This document shows, piece after piece, positions 7,853-18,974 of a stretch of 64,000 nucleotides of DNA; the stretch's first letter is position 1, and each line of letters starts with the position of its first letter. Where the stretch lies: positions 310,001 through 374,000 of the forward strand of contig NZ_UGTM01000002.1 of the NCBI RefSeq assembly GCF_900454835.1, read 5' to 3'. Made by a program: the position numbers and the translations under genes. The stretch is from Prevotella denticola (lineage in GTDB: Bacteria > Bacteroidota > Bacteroidia > Bacteroidales > Bacteroidaceae). The notes beneath the pieces are model-generated. The model was not told the DNA's origin, did no database searches, and saw only the letters and a list, made by a program, of their open reading frames with translations.

Positions 7853-9475
7853 TTATTCCTTGATGTTCGGCTCTTCCAGTCCGAGGTGGCGTTTCTTGTC
7901 GACCACCTTCAGGATGAGACCGATGACGAGGGCGACGACACCCAGTCCGGCAAGCATGATCAGCGGTGCTGTGTAATTGAGCTGTGTCGGGTCGGTCACA
8001 CCGACGTTCGTCTTGTCGAGCACCTTGCCGATGAGCAGCGGGAACAGCCACAGGCCGATGTTCTGAATCCAGAAGATCAATGCGTAGGCGGACCCGATGA
8101 TCTTCGCATCCACCAGCTTCGGCACACTCGGCCACAACGAGGCAGGCACAAGCGAGAAGGAAGCACCGAGGACAAGAATCGTGACATAGGCCACGATGAC
8201 GCCGCCCACCTGGCTGGTCTTGAACAGCGGGAGGACGAAGGCGAAGGTGAGGTGGCAGAGAATCAGCAGCAGCGAGCCCAGCACGAGCATGGAGGCCGCC
8301 TTGCCCTTATGGTCGACATAGCTGCCGAGAATCGGGGTGATGCCTACTGCCAGCAGCGGGAACACGGCGAAGATCGACTCTGCCGACTGGCGCATATAGC
8401 CCATGTAGCAATAGAGTACAAGGCTGAGTATGGAGAGCAGGAGCATCGTGTTCTTCAGAGCCTTCCGCTTCATGAAGTTGTACATGAAGGCGGTGGCTGC
8501 GACGACGAGCATGATGACATACTGGACCATCGTCACACTGGAAGACGCCCAGAACGAACCGGCCGGAAGCTCATGGAACGTAAGGTTGCACTGGAGCATA
8601 TTCACGGCATACTTCTGGAAGGGGAAGATGGCCGAATAGTACAATACGCAGAGCAGGGCGACAAGCCAGAAGCCCATGCTGGTGAGGATCTTCCCGAGGT
8701 CGCTGATCTTGAACGGATCTTCCTTCTCCTCTGCCTCGCCGGTCTGTGCGTCGAGTTTCCTGTCCATGAAGAAGTAGACGATGAACATCATCAGGGCGAT
8801 ACAGATCAGTACGACACCGAAGGCTACGGAACGTGACACATCGACATGACCGCCTAACTTGGCAAAGAACGGCGAGAAGATCATGCAGGTGGCGACACCG
8901 AGCCGGGCCAGCGCCATCTCAGAACCCATTGCCAACGCCATCTCACGTCCCTTGAACCATTTCACGATACCGCGTGAGACGGTGATGCCGGCCATCTCCG
9001 TTCCACAGCCGAAGATCATGAAGCCGCAGGCCGCCACCTTCGCCGATGCCGGCATGCCCTCGTAGAAAGGAGAGACGCCCAGCTGTTCGAAGACAGGGAT
9101 ATGGTTGAGGTTGTTGGTGAACCACGCTTCTACCGCACTGCCGGCAAAGCTCTCGCTGATGGCATAGTACTTGATCAGCGCACCGGCCAGCATCACTGCA
9201 CCGGAGAGTACGGCGGTGAAGCGGACACCCATCTTGTCGAGGATGATCCCGGCAAAGATGAGGAAGAAGACAAATACGTTCAGGAAGGTTTCTGACCCCT
9301 GCATCGTTCCGAATGCGGTAGAGTCCCATCCCCTCTGTTCCTGCATCAGTTCCTTGATCGGGGAGAGGATGTCCACGAAGATGTAGGCACAGAACATCGC
9401 CAGTGCCAGCAGGAGGAGAGCCGTCCAGCGCATAGCCGCTGAATCTCTCAATGTTGTTTGAATTTTTTCAGTCAT
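7853..9475 (-). CDS. MFS transporter, substrate unknown
   Basis: A 540-residue protein made almost entirely of hydrophobic helices, about 12 membrane segments, with a long cytoplasmic loop near residues 255-285 (charged EAEEKEDPFK). The stretch GIVKWFKGREMALAMG is typical of the loop between helices 4 and 5 in several MFS groups. It is slightly longer than the usual 400-450 residues. It follows the S9 peptidase gene in the same direction, separated by 159 bases of octamer repeats, so import of peptides or amino acids is a reasonable guess but unproven. Confidence 0.75.
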   Translation of the reverse strand: MTEKIQTTLRDSAAMRWTALLLLALAMFCAYIFVDILSPIKELMQEQRGWDSTAFGTMQGSETFLNVFVFFLIFAGIILDKMGVRFTAVLSGAVMLAGALIKYYAISESFAGSAVEAWFTNNLNHIPVFEQLGVSPFYEGMPASAKVAACGFMIFGCGTEMAGITVSRGIVKWFKGREMALAMGSEMALARLGVATCMIFSPFFAKLGGHVDVSRSVAFGVVLICIALMMFIVYFFMDRKLDAQTGEAEEKEDPFKISDLGKILTSMGFWLVALLCVLYYSAIFPFQKYAVNMLQCNLTFHELPAGSFWASSSVTMVQYVIMLVVAATAFMYNFMKRKALKNTMLLLSILSLVLYCYMGYMRQSAESIFAVFPLLAVGITPILGSYVDHKGKAASMLVLGSLLLILCHLTFAFVLPLFKTSQVGGVIVAYVTILVLGASFSLVPASLWPSVPKLVDAKIIGSAYALIFWIQNIGLWLFPLLIGKVLDKTNVGVTDPTQLNYTAPLIMLAGLGVVALVIGLILKVVDKKRHLGLEEPNIKE

Positions 9476-9490
9476 GATGAATTATTAAAA

Positions 9491-9630
9491 GTCTACGAGT
9501 AAACGGGTAAACAAGTAGACGAGTTGTCTGTTAGATTATCAGTTAAAAGGGGCTGACGAGTTGACAGGTCGACGGGTTGACAGGTTAATGCCATCAGGCA
9601 ACTTGTTTACCCGCAAACCCGTCGACCTGT
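9491..9630. repeat. Octamer repeat cluster with a 15-bp inverted repeat
   Basis: Three runs of degenerate 8-bp units of the type WRACRRGT (for example AAACGGGT, AAACAAGT, AGACGAGT) start near 9493, 9554 and, in opposite orientation, 9607. ACAGGTCGACGGGTT at 9564-9578 pairs perfectly with 9616-9630, so the RNA could form a large stem-loop just after the S9 peptidase stop. Confidence 0.7.
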
Positions 9631-9634
9631 AAAC

Positions 9635-11791
9635 TTACTTTTTCAGCCAGCGGTCGAGCCAGCTGAAGAATGTGCGCTGCCAGAGAATACCGTTCTGCGG
9701 CTTCAAGACCCAATGGTTCTCATCGGGGAAGAGGAGCAGCTCTGCCGGTATGCCGCGCATACGGGCTGCATTGAAGGCACCCATGCCCTGGTTGGCATTG
9801 ATGCGGTAGTCCTTCTCGCCGTGGATGCAGAGTATCGGCGTGTCCCACTTGCCGACGTTCAGGTGCGGACTGTTGGCATAGGTGCGCCGGGCAGCTTCCG
9901 TCTTGTCCTTGTTCCAGTAAGCATCGTCATACTCCCAGTTGCTGAACCACGCCTCCTCGGTATCGGTGTACATGCTCTCGAGGTTGAAGGCACCGTCATG
10001 TGCAATGAAGCACTTGAAACGTCTGTCGTGGATACCTGCCAGATAATAGACGGAGAATCCGCCGAAAGACGCACCGACGGCACCGAGCCGGTCCTTGTCC
10101 ACGAAAGGCAGATTGCGGGCCGCATCGTCGATGGCGGAGAGGTAGTCGTTCATGCACTGACCGGTCCAGTCGGTACTTACCTCCTCGTTCCATGCGCTGC
10201 CGTAACCGGGCAGGCCGCGGCGGTTGGGTGCGATGACGACATAGCCGTTGGCGGCCATGATCTGGAGATTCCAGCGGTAGCTCCAGAACTGGGAAACAGG
10301 ACTCTGCGGTCCGCCTTCGCAGAAGAGCAGCGTCGGGTACTTCCGGTTCGGATCGAAGTGAGGCGGTGTCACCACCCACTCCTGCATCTCCTTTCCGTCG
10401 GTCGTCTTCACCCATCGGTCGTGTACTTCGCCCAGTGCGAGCTGGTCGTAGATGTGCTTGTTCTCGAAGGAGAGCTGTGTCTGAAGGCTTGTCTTCTCCT
10501 TCTTCGCCGGCGTGACGGCGTAGATTTCGTTGGCCTGGGAGAGGCTCTGACGGATGGCCAGCAGCTTCCTGTCGCCCAGCAAGGCAATGCTGACATAGTT
10601 GTGGTCGCCCTCCGTGAGCTGCTTCACCTCGCCCTTGAGACTGGTCTGATAGATGTTCTCCGTCGCATGCCATACGCCGATGAAGTAGAGGACCTTGGAA
10701 TCGGCTCCCCATGTGTATTCGTCGACGTTCGAGTCGAAGCTCTCGGTGACGTAGGTTTTCCTGCCCGTGGCCAGCTCGTAGACGCAGAGGCGGTTGCGGT
10801 CGCTCTCATAACCGTTGTTCTTCATGCTCTGCCAGGCGATGTACCTGCCGTCGGGCGAGAATTTGGGATTCACGTCGTAGCCCACGTTCATGTCGCCGGC
10901 CTGATGGTTGACTGCCTGGTCGCGCATGCTCTTCGTCGCATCGATTGCCGGTTCCACATACCCCTCGGGCTTGCAGAGGTTCTTCGTCCGGCGGGTTTCC
11001 ACATTATATATATAGATGTCGGCATCAGTCGAGATGGCATACTGCGTGCCCTCTTTCTTGCGACAGGTATAGGCGACAGACTTGGAGTCCCTGCTCCAGT
11101 CGATCTGTTCGATGCCGCCGAACGGTGCCAGCGGACTTTCGTAAGGCTCGCCTTCGAGCACGTCGACACCGTCGCCGATGCCCCCGGCAGTGACGTCAGC
11201 CACGAACGGATGGGCGTTCGCCGTCACGTAATGGTCCCAGTGACGGTAGTTCATATCCGTGATGACCATGCCTGTAGCCTTCGGCAGATCACTCGGGTTC
11301 TGCCTGATCGTGCCGTAGTAAGGGATGCTCTTGATGAGCACGACGCGACGGCGGTCGGGCGAGAAGCGGAAGCCCTCGATGTCGATGTCCGAGCGGGTGA
11401 GCTGCCGGCGGTCCGTGCCGTCGGCTTTCATCGTCCACAGCTGTCCTCCGGTGAGGAAAGCCAGGGTGTTGTTGTCGAGCCATGCCGCATCGCTCTCGTT
11501 CGCTGCGGAGGTGGTGAGCAGGCGGTCGTTCCTGCCGTCGGCATCCATGATGCGCAGCACCTGGTGACCCTTGTTCTCCTTCACACTGTAGTACCCCACC
11601 TGGTAGACGATCCGTCTGCCGTCAGGTGATGCCTGTGCGGCACCGATGCGCCCCATGGCCCAGAGAGCCTCGGGTGTCATGAGGTCGCTCTTCAGCGTGA
11701 TGCTGCTGCGCCCGATGTTCACATCCTGTGCCTGTGCGCCGCTGCTCATGACGAGTGCGGCAGCCATTGCGACTGTCAAGTTTCTGTTCAT
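9635..11791 (-). CDS. S9 family peptidase (prolyl-oligopeptidase / dipeptidyl-peptidase type)
   Basis: A 718-residue exported serine peptidase. I start at 11791, where MNRNLTVAMAAALVMSSGAQAQ gives a clear signal peptide; the reading frame stays open into yidC but there it is only a shadow. The N-terminal ~430 residues are beta-propeller-like (repeated SPDGR motifs: ASPDGRRIVY, FSPDRRRVVLI, FSPDGRYIAW). The C-terminal alpha/beta hydrolase has the triad Ser575 (GASFGG), Asp661 (HGEKDYR) and His693 (DENHW). Such enzymes clip di- or oligopeptides in the periplasm. It is the third gene of the pyrG-yidC unit, starting 2 bases after the yidC stop. Confidence 0.9.
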   Translation of the reverse strand: MNRNLTVAMAAALVMSSGAQAQDVNIGRSSITLKSDLMTPEALWAMGRIGAAQASPDGRRIVYQVGYYSVKENKGHQVLRIMDADGRNDRLLTTSAANESDAAWLDNNTLAFLTGGQLWTMKADGTDRRQLTRSDIDIEGFRFSPDRRRVVLIKSIPYYGTIRQNPSDLPKATGMVITDMNYRHWDHYVTANAHPFVADVTAGGIGDGVDVLEGEPYESPLAPFGGIEQIDWSRDSKSVAYTCRKKEGTQYAISTDADIYIYNVETRRTKNLCKPEGYVEPAIDATKSMRDQAVNHQAGDMNVGYDVNPKFSPDGRYIAWQSMKNNGYESDRNRLCVYELATGRKTYVTESFDSNVDEYTWGADSKVLYFIGVWHATENIYQTSLKGEVKQLTEGDHNYVSIALLGDRKLLAIRQSLSQANEIYAVTPAKKEKTSLQTQLSFENKHIYDQLALGEVHDRWVKTTDGKEMQEWVVTPPHFDPNRKYPTLLFCEGGPQSPVSQFWSYRWNLQIMAANGYVVIAPNRRGLPGYGSAWNEEVSTDWTGQCMNDYLSAIDDAARNLPFVDKDRLGAVGASFGGFSVYYLAGIHDRRFKCFIAHDGAFNLESMYTDTEEAWFSNWEYDDAYWNKDKTEAARRTYANSPHLNVGKWDTPILCIHGEKDYRINANQGMGAFNAARMRGIPAELLLFPDENHWVLKPQNGILWQRTFFSWLDRWLKK

Positions 11792-11793
11792 AG

Positions 11794-13722
11794 TTATAGA
11801 CCTTTCTTTTTGTTGTTGAGTTCTTCCTTTCTGTGCCTCAATTCTTCCTGCTGCTTCTGCTGCATTTCCTGCAGGGCCTGCATCCGGGCGAAGAGTCCGC
11901 CGCCCTTCTGGTTCGGATTGTTCTTCTTCTCTTTGCGCTTCGCCTCCAGTATCCGGAGGAGTTTCTCGTCGTTGGTGGTCTTGCGCAGCGTCCACATGAT
12001 GGCGGCCGAGAAGAAGAGCGAGACGAAGTAATAGAAGTTCAGACCCGACGAGTAGTCATTGAACATAAAGAAGAAGAAGAGCGGCATGGCGAACATCATC
12101 CACTGCATCATCTTCATCTGGTCGGCCTGCTGTCCCACCATCTGGTCTTTCTGCTGCTGCATGGTGAACCATGAGTAGAGCAGGTTGGCACCGCAGAAGA
12201 GAATGCAGGTGAGCGACAGGTGGTCGCCGACGAGCCATAGGTTATGCCCCCACGAGATGATCGGGTCGTAGGTGCTGAGGTCGTCCATCCAGAGGAAGCT
12301 CTGCCCGCGGAGCTGGATGGCGTTCGGTACGAAGTTGAACATCGCGATCCAGATAGGCATCTGTATCAGCATCGGCAGACAGCCGGAGAGCGGACTGACA
12401 CCGTACTCGGCATACTTCTGCATCATCGCCTGCTGCTTCTGCATCTGGTCCTCGGGCTTGTTGAACTGCCTGGTCGCCTCGTCGAGTTTCGGCTTCAGCA
12501 CGCGCATCTTCGCCGAGCTCATGTAGCTCTTCTTCACCATCGGATAGGTGATGAGCTTCAGCAGCAGGGTGATGAGAATCAGCACGACACCCATCGGGAA
12601 TACCTTGCTCAGCCAGTCGAAGACGTAGAGCGTGAACCACCGGTTGATGATGCGGAACAGCGGCCAGCCGAGGTAGACGAGCCTCTGCATATCCAGGTCC
12701 TTGCCGAAACGGCTCTCCTTCTCTACCGCCTGGAGCAGGCGGAAGTCATTGGGGCCGAAGTAGAACTCGAACTCTGACGGCCGCCGGCCCGTAGGGTCGA
12801 AGCCGGTCTTCATGCTGGCTTCGTAGTGTTTCAGGTAGTGCGACTCCTTGTCGAGCGGCGTGCTCTTGAGCTTTGCGCCTGCTGCGAAATTGTCCCTGGC
12901 GATCATCACGGCAGAGAAGAACTGGTTTTTGAAGGCCACCCAGTCCATGGCGTCCTCGGTCGTCTCCTCCTTTTCGGCCGTCTCGCTCAGATAATCCGTA
13001 CTGCCGCCGTGCTTCTTGTAGGTGAGAGTGGCATAGCGGTTCTCGAACGTGAAGCCGCGCTCCTGCTGGCGGCAACGCTCCTGCCAGCTGACGTCCATCT
13101 GGTTGCAGTCCGGTGCGAACAGCCCGCTCATGCCCTCTGCCTGCAAGGAGGCGTGGAGCAGGTAGTCCTTTCCGAGGACATAGTTCAGCGTGAGCGTCTT
13201 GCCCGGTCCGGCCACGGCGGTGAGGGTGACGGTCGTGTCGGTCACGTTCGACGGGGTGAAGACAAGGTCCTTCGTCTCGATGTTGGTGTTCTTGCCGGCC
13301 AGCATGAAGTTCAGGCTCTGGTCGTTTCCGCTGAACAGGGTGACGTCCTTCCGGTCCTTCGACCCGTCCTTGACGGCGATGTCATGCCCCACGTAGTTCT
13401 TGATGACAGCCTTGCTGACAACGCCGCCCTTGGTGTTCAGGGTCAGTTCCACCTTGCTGTTCTTCAGCGTGATGTCCTGCCCCTTGCCGTTCAGGGCCGA
13501 GTGGAACAGGGCCGTCGTGTCGGCTGCCACGGCAGCCTTCTGCTGTGCCTGCTTCGCAGCGGCGAGCTTTGCGTTCTGCGCTTTCCGGACTGCAGCGACG
13601 GAGTCCTTCACAAACTCGGCCCGCTGCTGTGCCACCTGTTCGGCCGACGGCTGCTGCCACCAGGCGAACCCGAAGAGTACCAGGGCGATGAGAACAAACC
13701 CTGTAATCGTATTCTTATCCAT
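11794..13722 (-). CDS. yidC: Membrane protein insertase YidC
   Basis: At 642 residues this is the expected length for Bacteroidetes YidC. The N-terminal membrane anchor (ITGFVLIALVLFGFAWW) is followed by a large periplasmic domain (about residues 70-350). The conserved insertase core (about 365-570) includes GVVLILITLLLKLITYPM and the Met-rich stretch around QADQMKMMQWMMFAMPLFF. A very basic coiled tail (KRKEKKNN to LNNKKKGL) probably contacts the ribosome. YidC inserts and folds inner-membrane proteins with or without SecYEG. Its start directly abuts the pyrG stop, so the two genes are probably translated from one message. Confidence 0.97.
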   Translation of the reverse strand: MDKNTITGFVLIALVLFGFAWWQQPSAEQVAQQRAEFVKDSVAAVRKAQNAKLAAAKQAQQKAAVAADTTALFHSALNGKGQDITLKNSKVELTLNTKGGVVSKAVIKNYVGHDIAVKDGSKDRKDVTLFSGNDQSLNFMLAGKNTNIETKDLVFTPSNVTDTTVTLTAVAGPGKTLTLNYVLGKDYLLHASLQAEGMSGLFAPDCNQMDVSWQERCRQQERGFTFENRYATLTYKKHGGSTDYLSETAEKEETTEDAMDWVAFKNQFFSAVMIARDNFAAGAKLKSTPLDKESHYLKHYEASMKTGFDPTGRRPSEFEFYFGPNDFRLLQAVEKESRFGKDLDMQRLVYLGWPLFRIINRWFTLYVFDWLSKVFPMGVVLILITLLLKLITYPMVKKSYMSSAKMRVLKPKLDEATRQFNKPEDQMQKQQAMMQKYAEYGVSPLSGCLPMLIQMPIWIAMFNFVPNAIQLRGQSFLWMDDLSTYDPIISWGHNLWLVGDHLSLTCILFCGANLLYSWFTMQQQKDQMVGQQADQMKMMQWMMFAMPLFFFFMFNDYSSGLNFYYFVSLFFSAAIMWTLRKTTNDEKLLRILEAKRKEKKNNPNQKGGGLFARMQALQEMQQKQQEELRHRKEELNNKKKGL

Positions 13723-15348
<1,626 letters not shown>

Positions 15349-15398
15349 TTAATTTATTGTCTTCTGAAAAACGAATATCGCTGGTTATGAACTAAAGT

Positions 15399-15407
15399 GC
15401 AAAGATA
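15399..15407 (-). promoter_or_regulatory. Promoter -7 box for pyrG
   Basis: On the minus strand this reads TATCTTTGC, matching TAnnTTTG. No good -33 TTTG is visible at the usual spacing. Confidence 0.65.
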
Positions 15408-15506
15408 CTAATTTTCCGTGAATGAGGCTGGTTATAAGGAATAAATTTAGGATTTATACTGCTTTGTGCAGGTGCATGGAGCATAGGGTTCCCAGAGGAT
15501 CTTTCA

Positions 15507-15616
15507 CCTCCATGCCCATCAGGATTCCAATCAGGCGTTAACTGGCGTGCAAGTAAGCCTTACCTGGCCTTCAATCAGGCCTTACTTGGAATGCAACTGA
15601 GCACCTTTTGCAGCAC
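15507..15616. repeat. 22-bp GGCCT phased repeat array (family I, copy 2)
   Basis: Five units of exactly 22 bp starting at 15507, 15529, 15551, 15573 and 15595. The core AATCAGGCCTTACTTGG is the reverse-complement form of the unit found in copy 4. The last unit closes with GAGCACCTTTT. Confidence 0.8.
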
Positions 15617-15780
15617 AGCTTGTAAACAACTGGTTACAAGCTGTTTGCAAACCATCAGAAAAAGATTCAGACAGCCTCAACAGAGTCAGATCTGACAACA
15701 TGGATTACCAGATCCGGAAGTATGGATTACACGGGACCGGCCTGGCAACATGGCACTTTGGGAACATGACTTCATGCAGC

Positions 15781-17319
15781 CTACTCTATCTTCCACTCCT
15801 CTATGCACCGCCGCTCCAGAGAGAAGCTCACGCCGATCCGGTAGAGCCTCCGGCTGTCGGCGGCGAAAGGCCGGGTATACCCCTTCTCGTCGATCTGGCG
15901 GAGGGCGGCCTCGGCGGAGCCGTCGAGCTTGAACTCGATGATGTAGAGGTAGTCGTGCGTGCCGACGACCATGTCCATGCGGCCGTCGGAGGTCGTGCGC
16001 TCCACCTGCGTGTAGAAGCCGAGCATCTTCGCTACGAGGTAAAAGGCGTTCTGGAAGTAAAGCTCGGAGTCGCCCACGATTTTATAGTCGGTATCGGCGA
16101 ACATGGCCGACATGAGGCGCATGAAGTCGCCGGGGCGGCCGGCACGGAGAGAACGCACGAAACTGGCGACGGAGAAGGGCGTGCTGCGCTCGGCGCCGGT
16201 GTAGAAAGGAAGCAGGAAGCGGGTGAAGCCCTCCTCCACCTCCTTGTTGGGGAAGCCGAGACGGTACTCCCCGAACTCCGGGTCGTAGCCCTTGATGGTG
16301 AGGTAGCCGCTCTGGTAGATGACGGGGATGGGGTTGCTCGAGAAGGAGTCGATGCTGTTGAGCACGTCGGCCGTGGCCACCTCCTCGGTGAGGTTGGGCA
16401 GGACGTAGTCGTCGCGCTGCAGGAGCCTGACGAGATAGGTGGGCGTGCCCGTCTCGAACCAGTAGCTGCCGAATTCCAGCTTGCTGAAGGTGTTGAGCAG
16501 GCTGAAGGGGTTGTAGACGCCGACGCCGTTCTGGCGGAAGTGGTAGCCGTCGTACTGATCCCTGAGCCGGGCGAGCGTCTCCTCCTCCGTCAGCCCCTGC
16601 CGGTCGGCCAACTGGCGGACGGAGGCCTCGAAATAGGTGTGTATCTCCTCCTCCGTGATGCCGCAGAGAGCCTGGTAGCGTTCGTCCATAGAGAGGTCGA
16701 AGAGGTTGTTGAGGTCGGAGAAAACGCTTACCTTCCCGAACTTCGTCACGCCGGTGAGCAGGGCGAAGCGGATGTACTGGTCCTGCGACTTCAACGCCCC
16801 GTAGAAGGACTTGAGGAGATTCCTGTGGGCGGCCTGAAGCGTCTCGTTCCCGATTGTCTGCAGCATCGGCTTGTCATACTCGTCTACGAGAATCACCACA
16901 CGCTGGCCTGTCGCTTCGGCGGCACGGCGGATGACTCCCTCGAACCGCTGGGAGGGTGTCACCTCGTTTTCCTCTTTCCCATAGCGTTTCTCCCACTGGG
17001 AAAGGGTGAGGTTCAGGCGTTGCGCAAGGACATTCTCGTGCTGGTAGTCGTCCGTGTTCAGGTCGAGGTGCAGGACGGGGCAGGCCGTCCAGGCCGTCTC
17101 CAGCTTCTCCATCGCCAGCCCGCTGAACAGCTCGCGCCTGCCGGAGAAGTAGGCCTCGAGGGTGGAAATGAGCAGGCTCTTGCCGAAACGGCGAGGGCGG
17201 CTGAGGAAGTAGTATCTTCCCTGCACGACCAGCTGATGAATCATGGCCGTTTTGTCCACATAGGTGTAACCATCCTTGCGCAGACTTTCAAAGTTCTGTA
17301 TTCCGATAGGGTATTTCAT
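15781..17319 (-). CDS. AAA-ATPase-like protein with PD-(D/E)XK nuclease domain (copy 1)
   Basis: This 512-residue protein is of the AAA-ATPase-like/DUF1703 type common and multi-copy in Bacteroidales. The N-terminus (YPIGIQNFESLRKDGYTYVDKT) leads to a Walker A variant RPRRFGKS (residues 41-48) and a Walker B VVILVDEYDK (141-150). The C-terminal nuclease-like domain has the pattern GRMDMVV...YIIEFKLDG expected of PD-(D/E)XK folds. The role is unknown; proposals for such families include mobile-element or defence functions. It is nearly identical to the next gene except for residues ~90-180 and a few around 282-300. Confidence 0.85.
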   Translation of the reverse strand: MKYPIGIQNFESLRKDGYTYVDKTAMIHQLVVQGRYYFLSRPRRFGKSLLISTLEAYFSGRRELFSGLAMEKLETAWTACPVLHLDLNTDDYQHENVLAQRLNLTLSQWEKRYGKEENEVTPSQRFEGVIRRAAEATGQRVVILVDEYDKPMLQTIGNETLQAAHRNLLKSFYGALKSQDQYIRFALLTGVTKFGKVSVFSDLNNLFDLSMDERYQALCGITEEEIHTYFEASVRQLADRQGLTEEETLARLRDQYDGYHFRQNGVGVYNPFSLLNTFSKLEFGSYWFETGTPTYLVRLLQRDDYVLPNLTEEVATADVLNSIDSFSSNPIPVIYQSGYLTIKGYDPEFGEYRLGFPNKEVEEGFTRFLLPFYTGAERSTPFSVASFVRSLRAGRPGDFMRLMSAMFADTDYKIVGDSELYFQNAFYLVAKMLGFYTQVERTTSDGRMDMVVGTHDYLYIIEFKLDGSAEAALRQIDEKGYTRPFAADSRRLYRIGVSFSLERRCIEEWKIE

Positions 17320-17435
17320 CGTCTGTTCCTCCCTGGTTTGGTTGATACTGCAAATTTACATGAAAATAATGGATTCACGCCCCGGACTATGCCCCTGTGC
17401 CGTCTTCCGGCTGCGCAATCCGCACAGGCACTCGC

Positions 17436-18974
17436 CTACTCTATCTTCCACTCCTCTATGCACCGCCGCCCCAGAGAGAAGCTCACGCCGATCCGGTAGA
17501 GCTTCCGGCTGTCGGCGGCGAAAGGCCGGGCATACCCCTTCTCGTCGATCTGACGGAGGGCGGCCTCGGCGGAGCCGTCGAGCTTGAACTCGATGATGTA
17601 GAGGTAGTCGTGCGTGCCGACGACCATGTCCATGCGGCCGTCGGAGGTCGTGCGCTCCACCTGCGTGTAGAAGCCGAGCATCTTCGCGACGAGGTAAAAG
17701 GCGTTCTGGAAATAAAGCTCGGAGTCGCCCACGATTTTATAGTCGGTATCGGCGAACATGGCCGACATGAGGCGCATGAAGTCGCCGGGGCGGCCGGCAC
17801 GGAGAGAACGCACGAAACTGGCGACGGAGAAGGGCGTGCTGCGCTCGGCGCCGGTGTAGAAAGGAAGCAGGAAGCGGGTGAAGCCCTCCTCCACCTCCTT
17901 GTTGGGAAAGCCGAGACGGTACTCCCCGAACTCCGGGTCGTAGCCCTTGATGGTGAGGTAGCCGCTCTGGTAGATGACGGGGATGGGGTTGCTCGAGAAG
18001 GAGTCGATGCTGTTGAGCACGTCGGCCGTGGCCACCTCCTCGGTGAGGTTGGGCAGGACGTAGTCGTCGCGCTGCAGGAGCCTGACGAGATAGGTGGGCG
18101 TGCCCGTCTCGAACCAGTAGCTGCCGAACCGCAGCCGCTGGAAGGTGTTGAGCAGGCTGAAGGGGTTGTAGACGCCGATGCCGTTCTCTACGAAGTGGTA
18201 GCCGTCGTACTGATCCCTGAGCTGGGCGAGCGTCTCCTCTTCCGTCAGCCCCTGCCGGTCGGCCAACTGGCGGACGGAGGCCTCGAAATAGGTGTGTATC
18301 TCCTCCTCCGTGATGCCGCAGAGAGCCTGGTAGCGTTCGTCCATAGAGAGGTCGAAGAGGTTGTTGAGGTCGGAGAAAACGCTTACCTTCCCGAACTTCG
18401 TCACGCCGGTGAGCAGGGCGAAGCGGATGTACTGGTCCTGCGTTTTGAGGACGGAATAGAAAGCCTTGAGCGTGGCACGGTATTCGGACTGCAGGGCTTC
18501 ATTGTCCAGCGACTGCAACAGGGGCTTGTCGTATTCATCCACGAGGATGACCACCCTTTGCCCGGTCTGCTCCGCAGCCCGCCTTACAATGCCTTTGAAG
18601 CGTAGGGAAAGTGTTGTCTCCGCCGGCTCGCTGCCATAGGCTTTCTCCCATGTCGTCAGTGCGTCATTGAGAATCTCGTCAAGACTTTCCTTGCTGTCAT
18701 ATCTTGCCGTGTTCAGGTCGAGATGCAGGACGGGGCAGGCCGTCCAGTCCGTTTCCAGCTTCTCCATCGCCAGCCCGCTGAACAGCTCGCGCCTGCCGGA
18801 GAAGTAGGCCTCGAGGGTGGAAATGAGCAGGCTCTTGCCGAAACGGCGAGGGCGGCTGAGGAAGTAGTATCTTCCCTGCACGACCAGCTGATGGATCATG
18901 GCCGTCTTGTCCACGTAGGTGTAACCGTCCTTGCGCAGACTTTCAAAGTTCTGTATTCCGATAGGGTATTTCAT
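17436..18974 (-). CDS. AAA-ATPase-like protein with PD-(D/E)XK nuclease domain (copy 2)
   Basis: Same length (512 residues) and architecture as the copy at 15781-17319, with identical Walker A (RPRRFGKS), Walker B (VVILVDEYDK) and nuclease motif (IIEFKLDG). The segment after HLDLNT (about residues 90-180) is different: for example RYDSKESLDEILNDAL replaces DYQHENVLAQRLNLTL. Two short variants follow near residues 282-300. Both copies appear intact, so the pair may be maintained with distinct ATPase specificities. Upstream DNA (19005-19063) reappears, without a downstream gene of this family, at 40365-40424. Confidence 0.85.
   Translation of the reverse strand: MKYPIGIQNFESLRKDGYTYVDKTAMIHQLVVQGRYYFLSRPRRFGKSLLISTLEAYFSGRRELFSGLAMEKLETDWTACPVLHLDLNTARYDSKESLDEILNDALTTWEKAYGSEPAETTLSLRFKGIVRRAAEQTGQRVVILVDEYDKPLLQSLDNEALQSEYRATLKAFYSVLKTQDQYIRFALLTGVTKFGKVSVFSDLNNLFDLSMDERYQALCGITEEEIHTYFEASVRQLADRQGLTEEETLAQLRDQYDGYHFVENGIGVYNPFSLLNTFQRLRFGSYWFETGTPTYLVRLLQRDDYVLPNLTEEVATADVLNSIDSFSSNPIPVIYQSGYLTIKGYDPEFGEYRLGFPNKEVEEGFTRFLLPFYTGAERSTPFSVASFVRSLRAGRPGDFMRLMSAMFADTDYKIVGDSELYFQNAFYLVAKMLGFYTQVERTTSDGRMDMVVGTHDYLYIIEFKLDGSAEAALRQIDEKGYARPFAADSRKLYRIGVSFSLGRRCIEEWKIE

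Noticed and set aside
7745..8836. 363-codon plus-strand ORF opposite the MFS transporter
   Set aside because: Begins in the terminator and reads as a charged, motif-free product, the usual antisense image of a membrane protein.
9713..11629. 638-codon plus-strand ORF opposite the S9 peptidase gene
   Set aside because: It is the complementary-strand shadow of a GC-rich coding sequence; its product has no family motifs, while the minus strand encodes a full S9 peptidase with its catalytic triad.
11792..11995. Extension of the S9 peptidase frame into yidC
   Set aside because: The added 68 residues are a second-frame reading of the charged YidC tail; the signal peptide begins at 11791.
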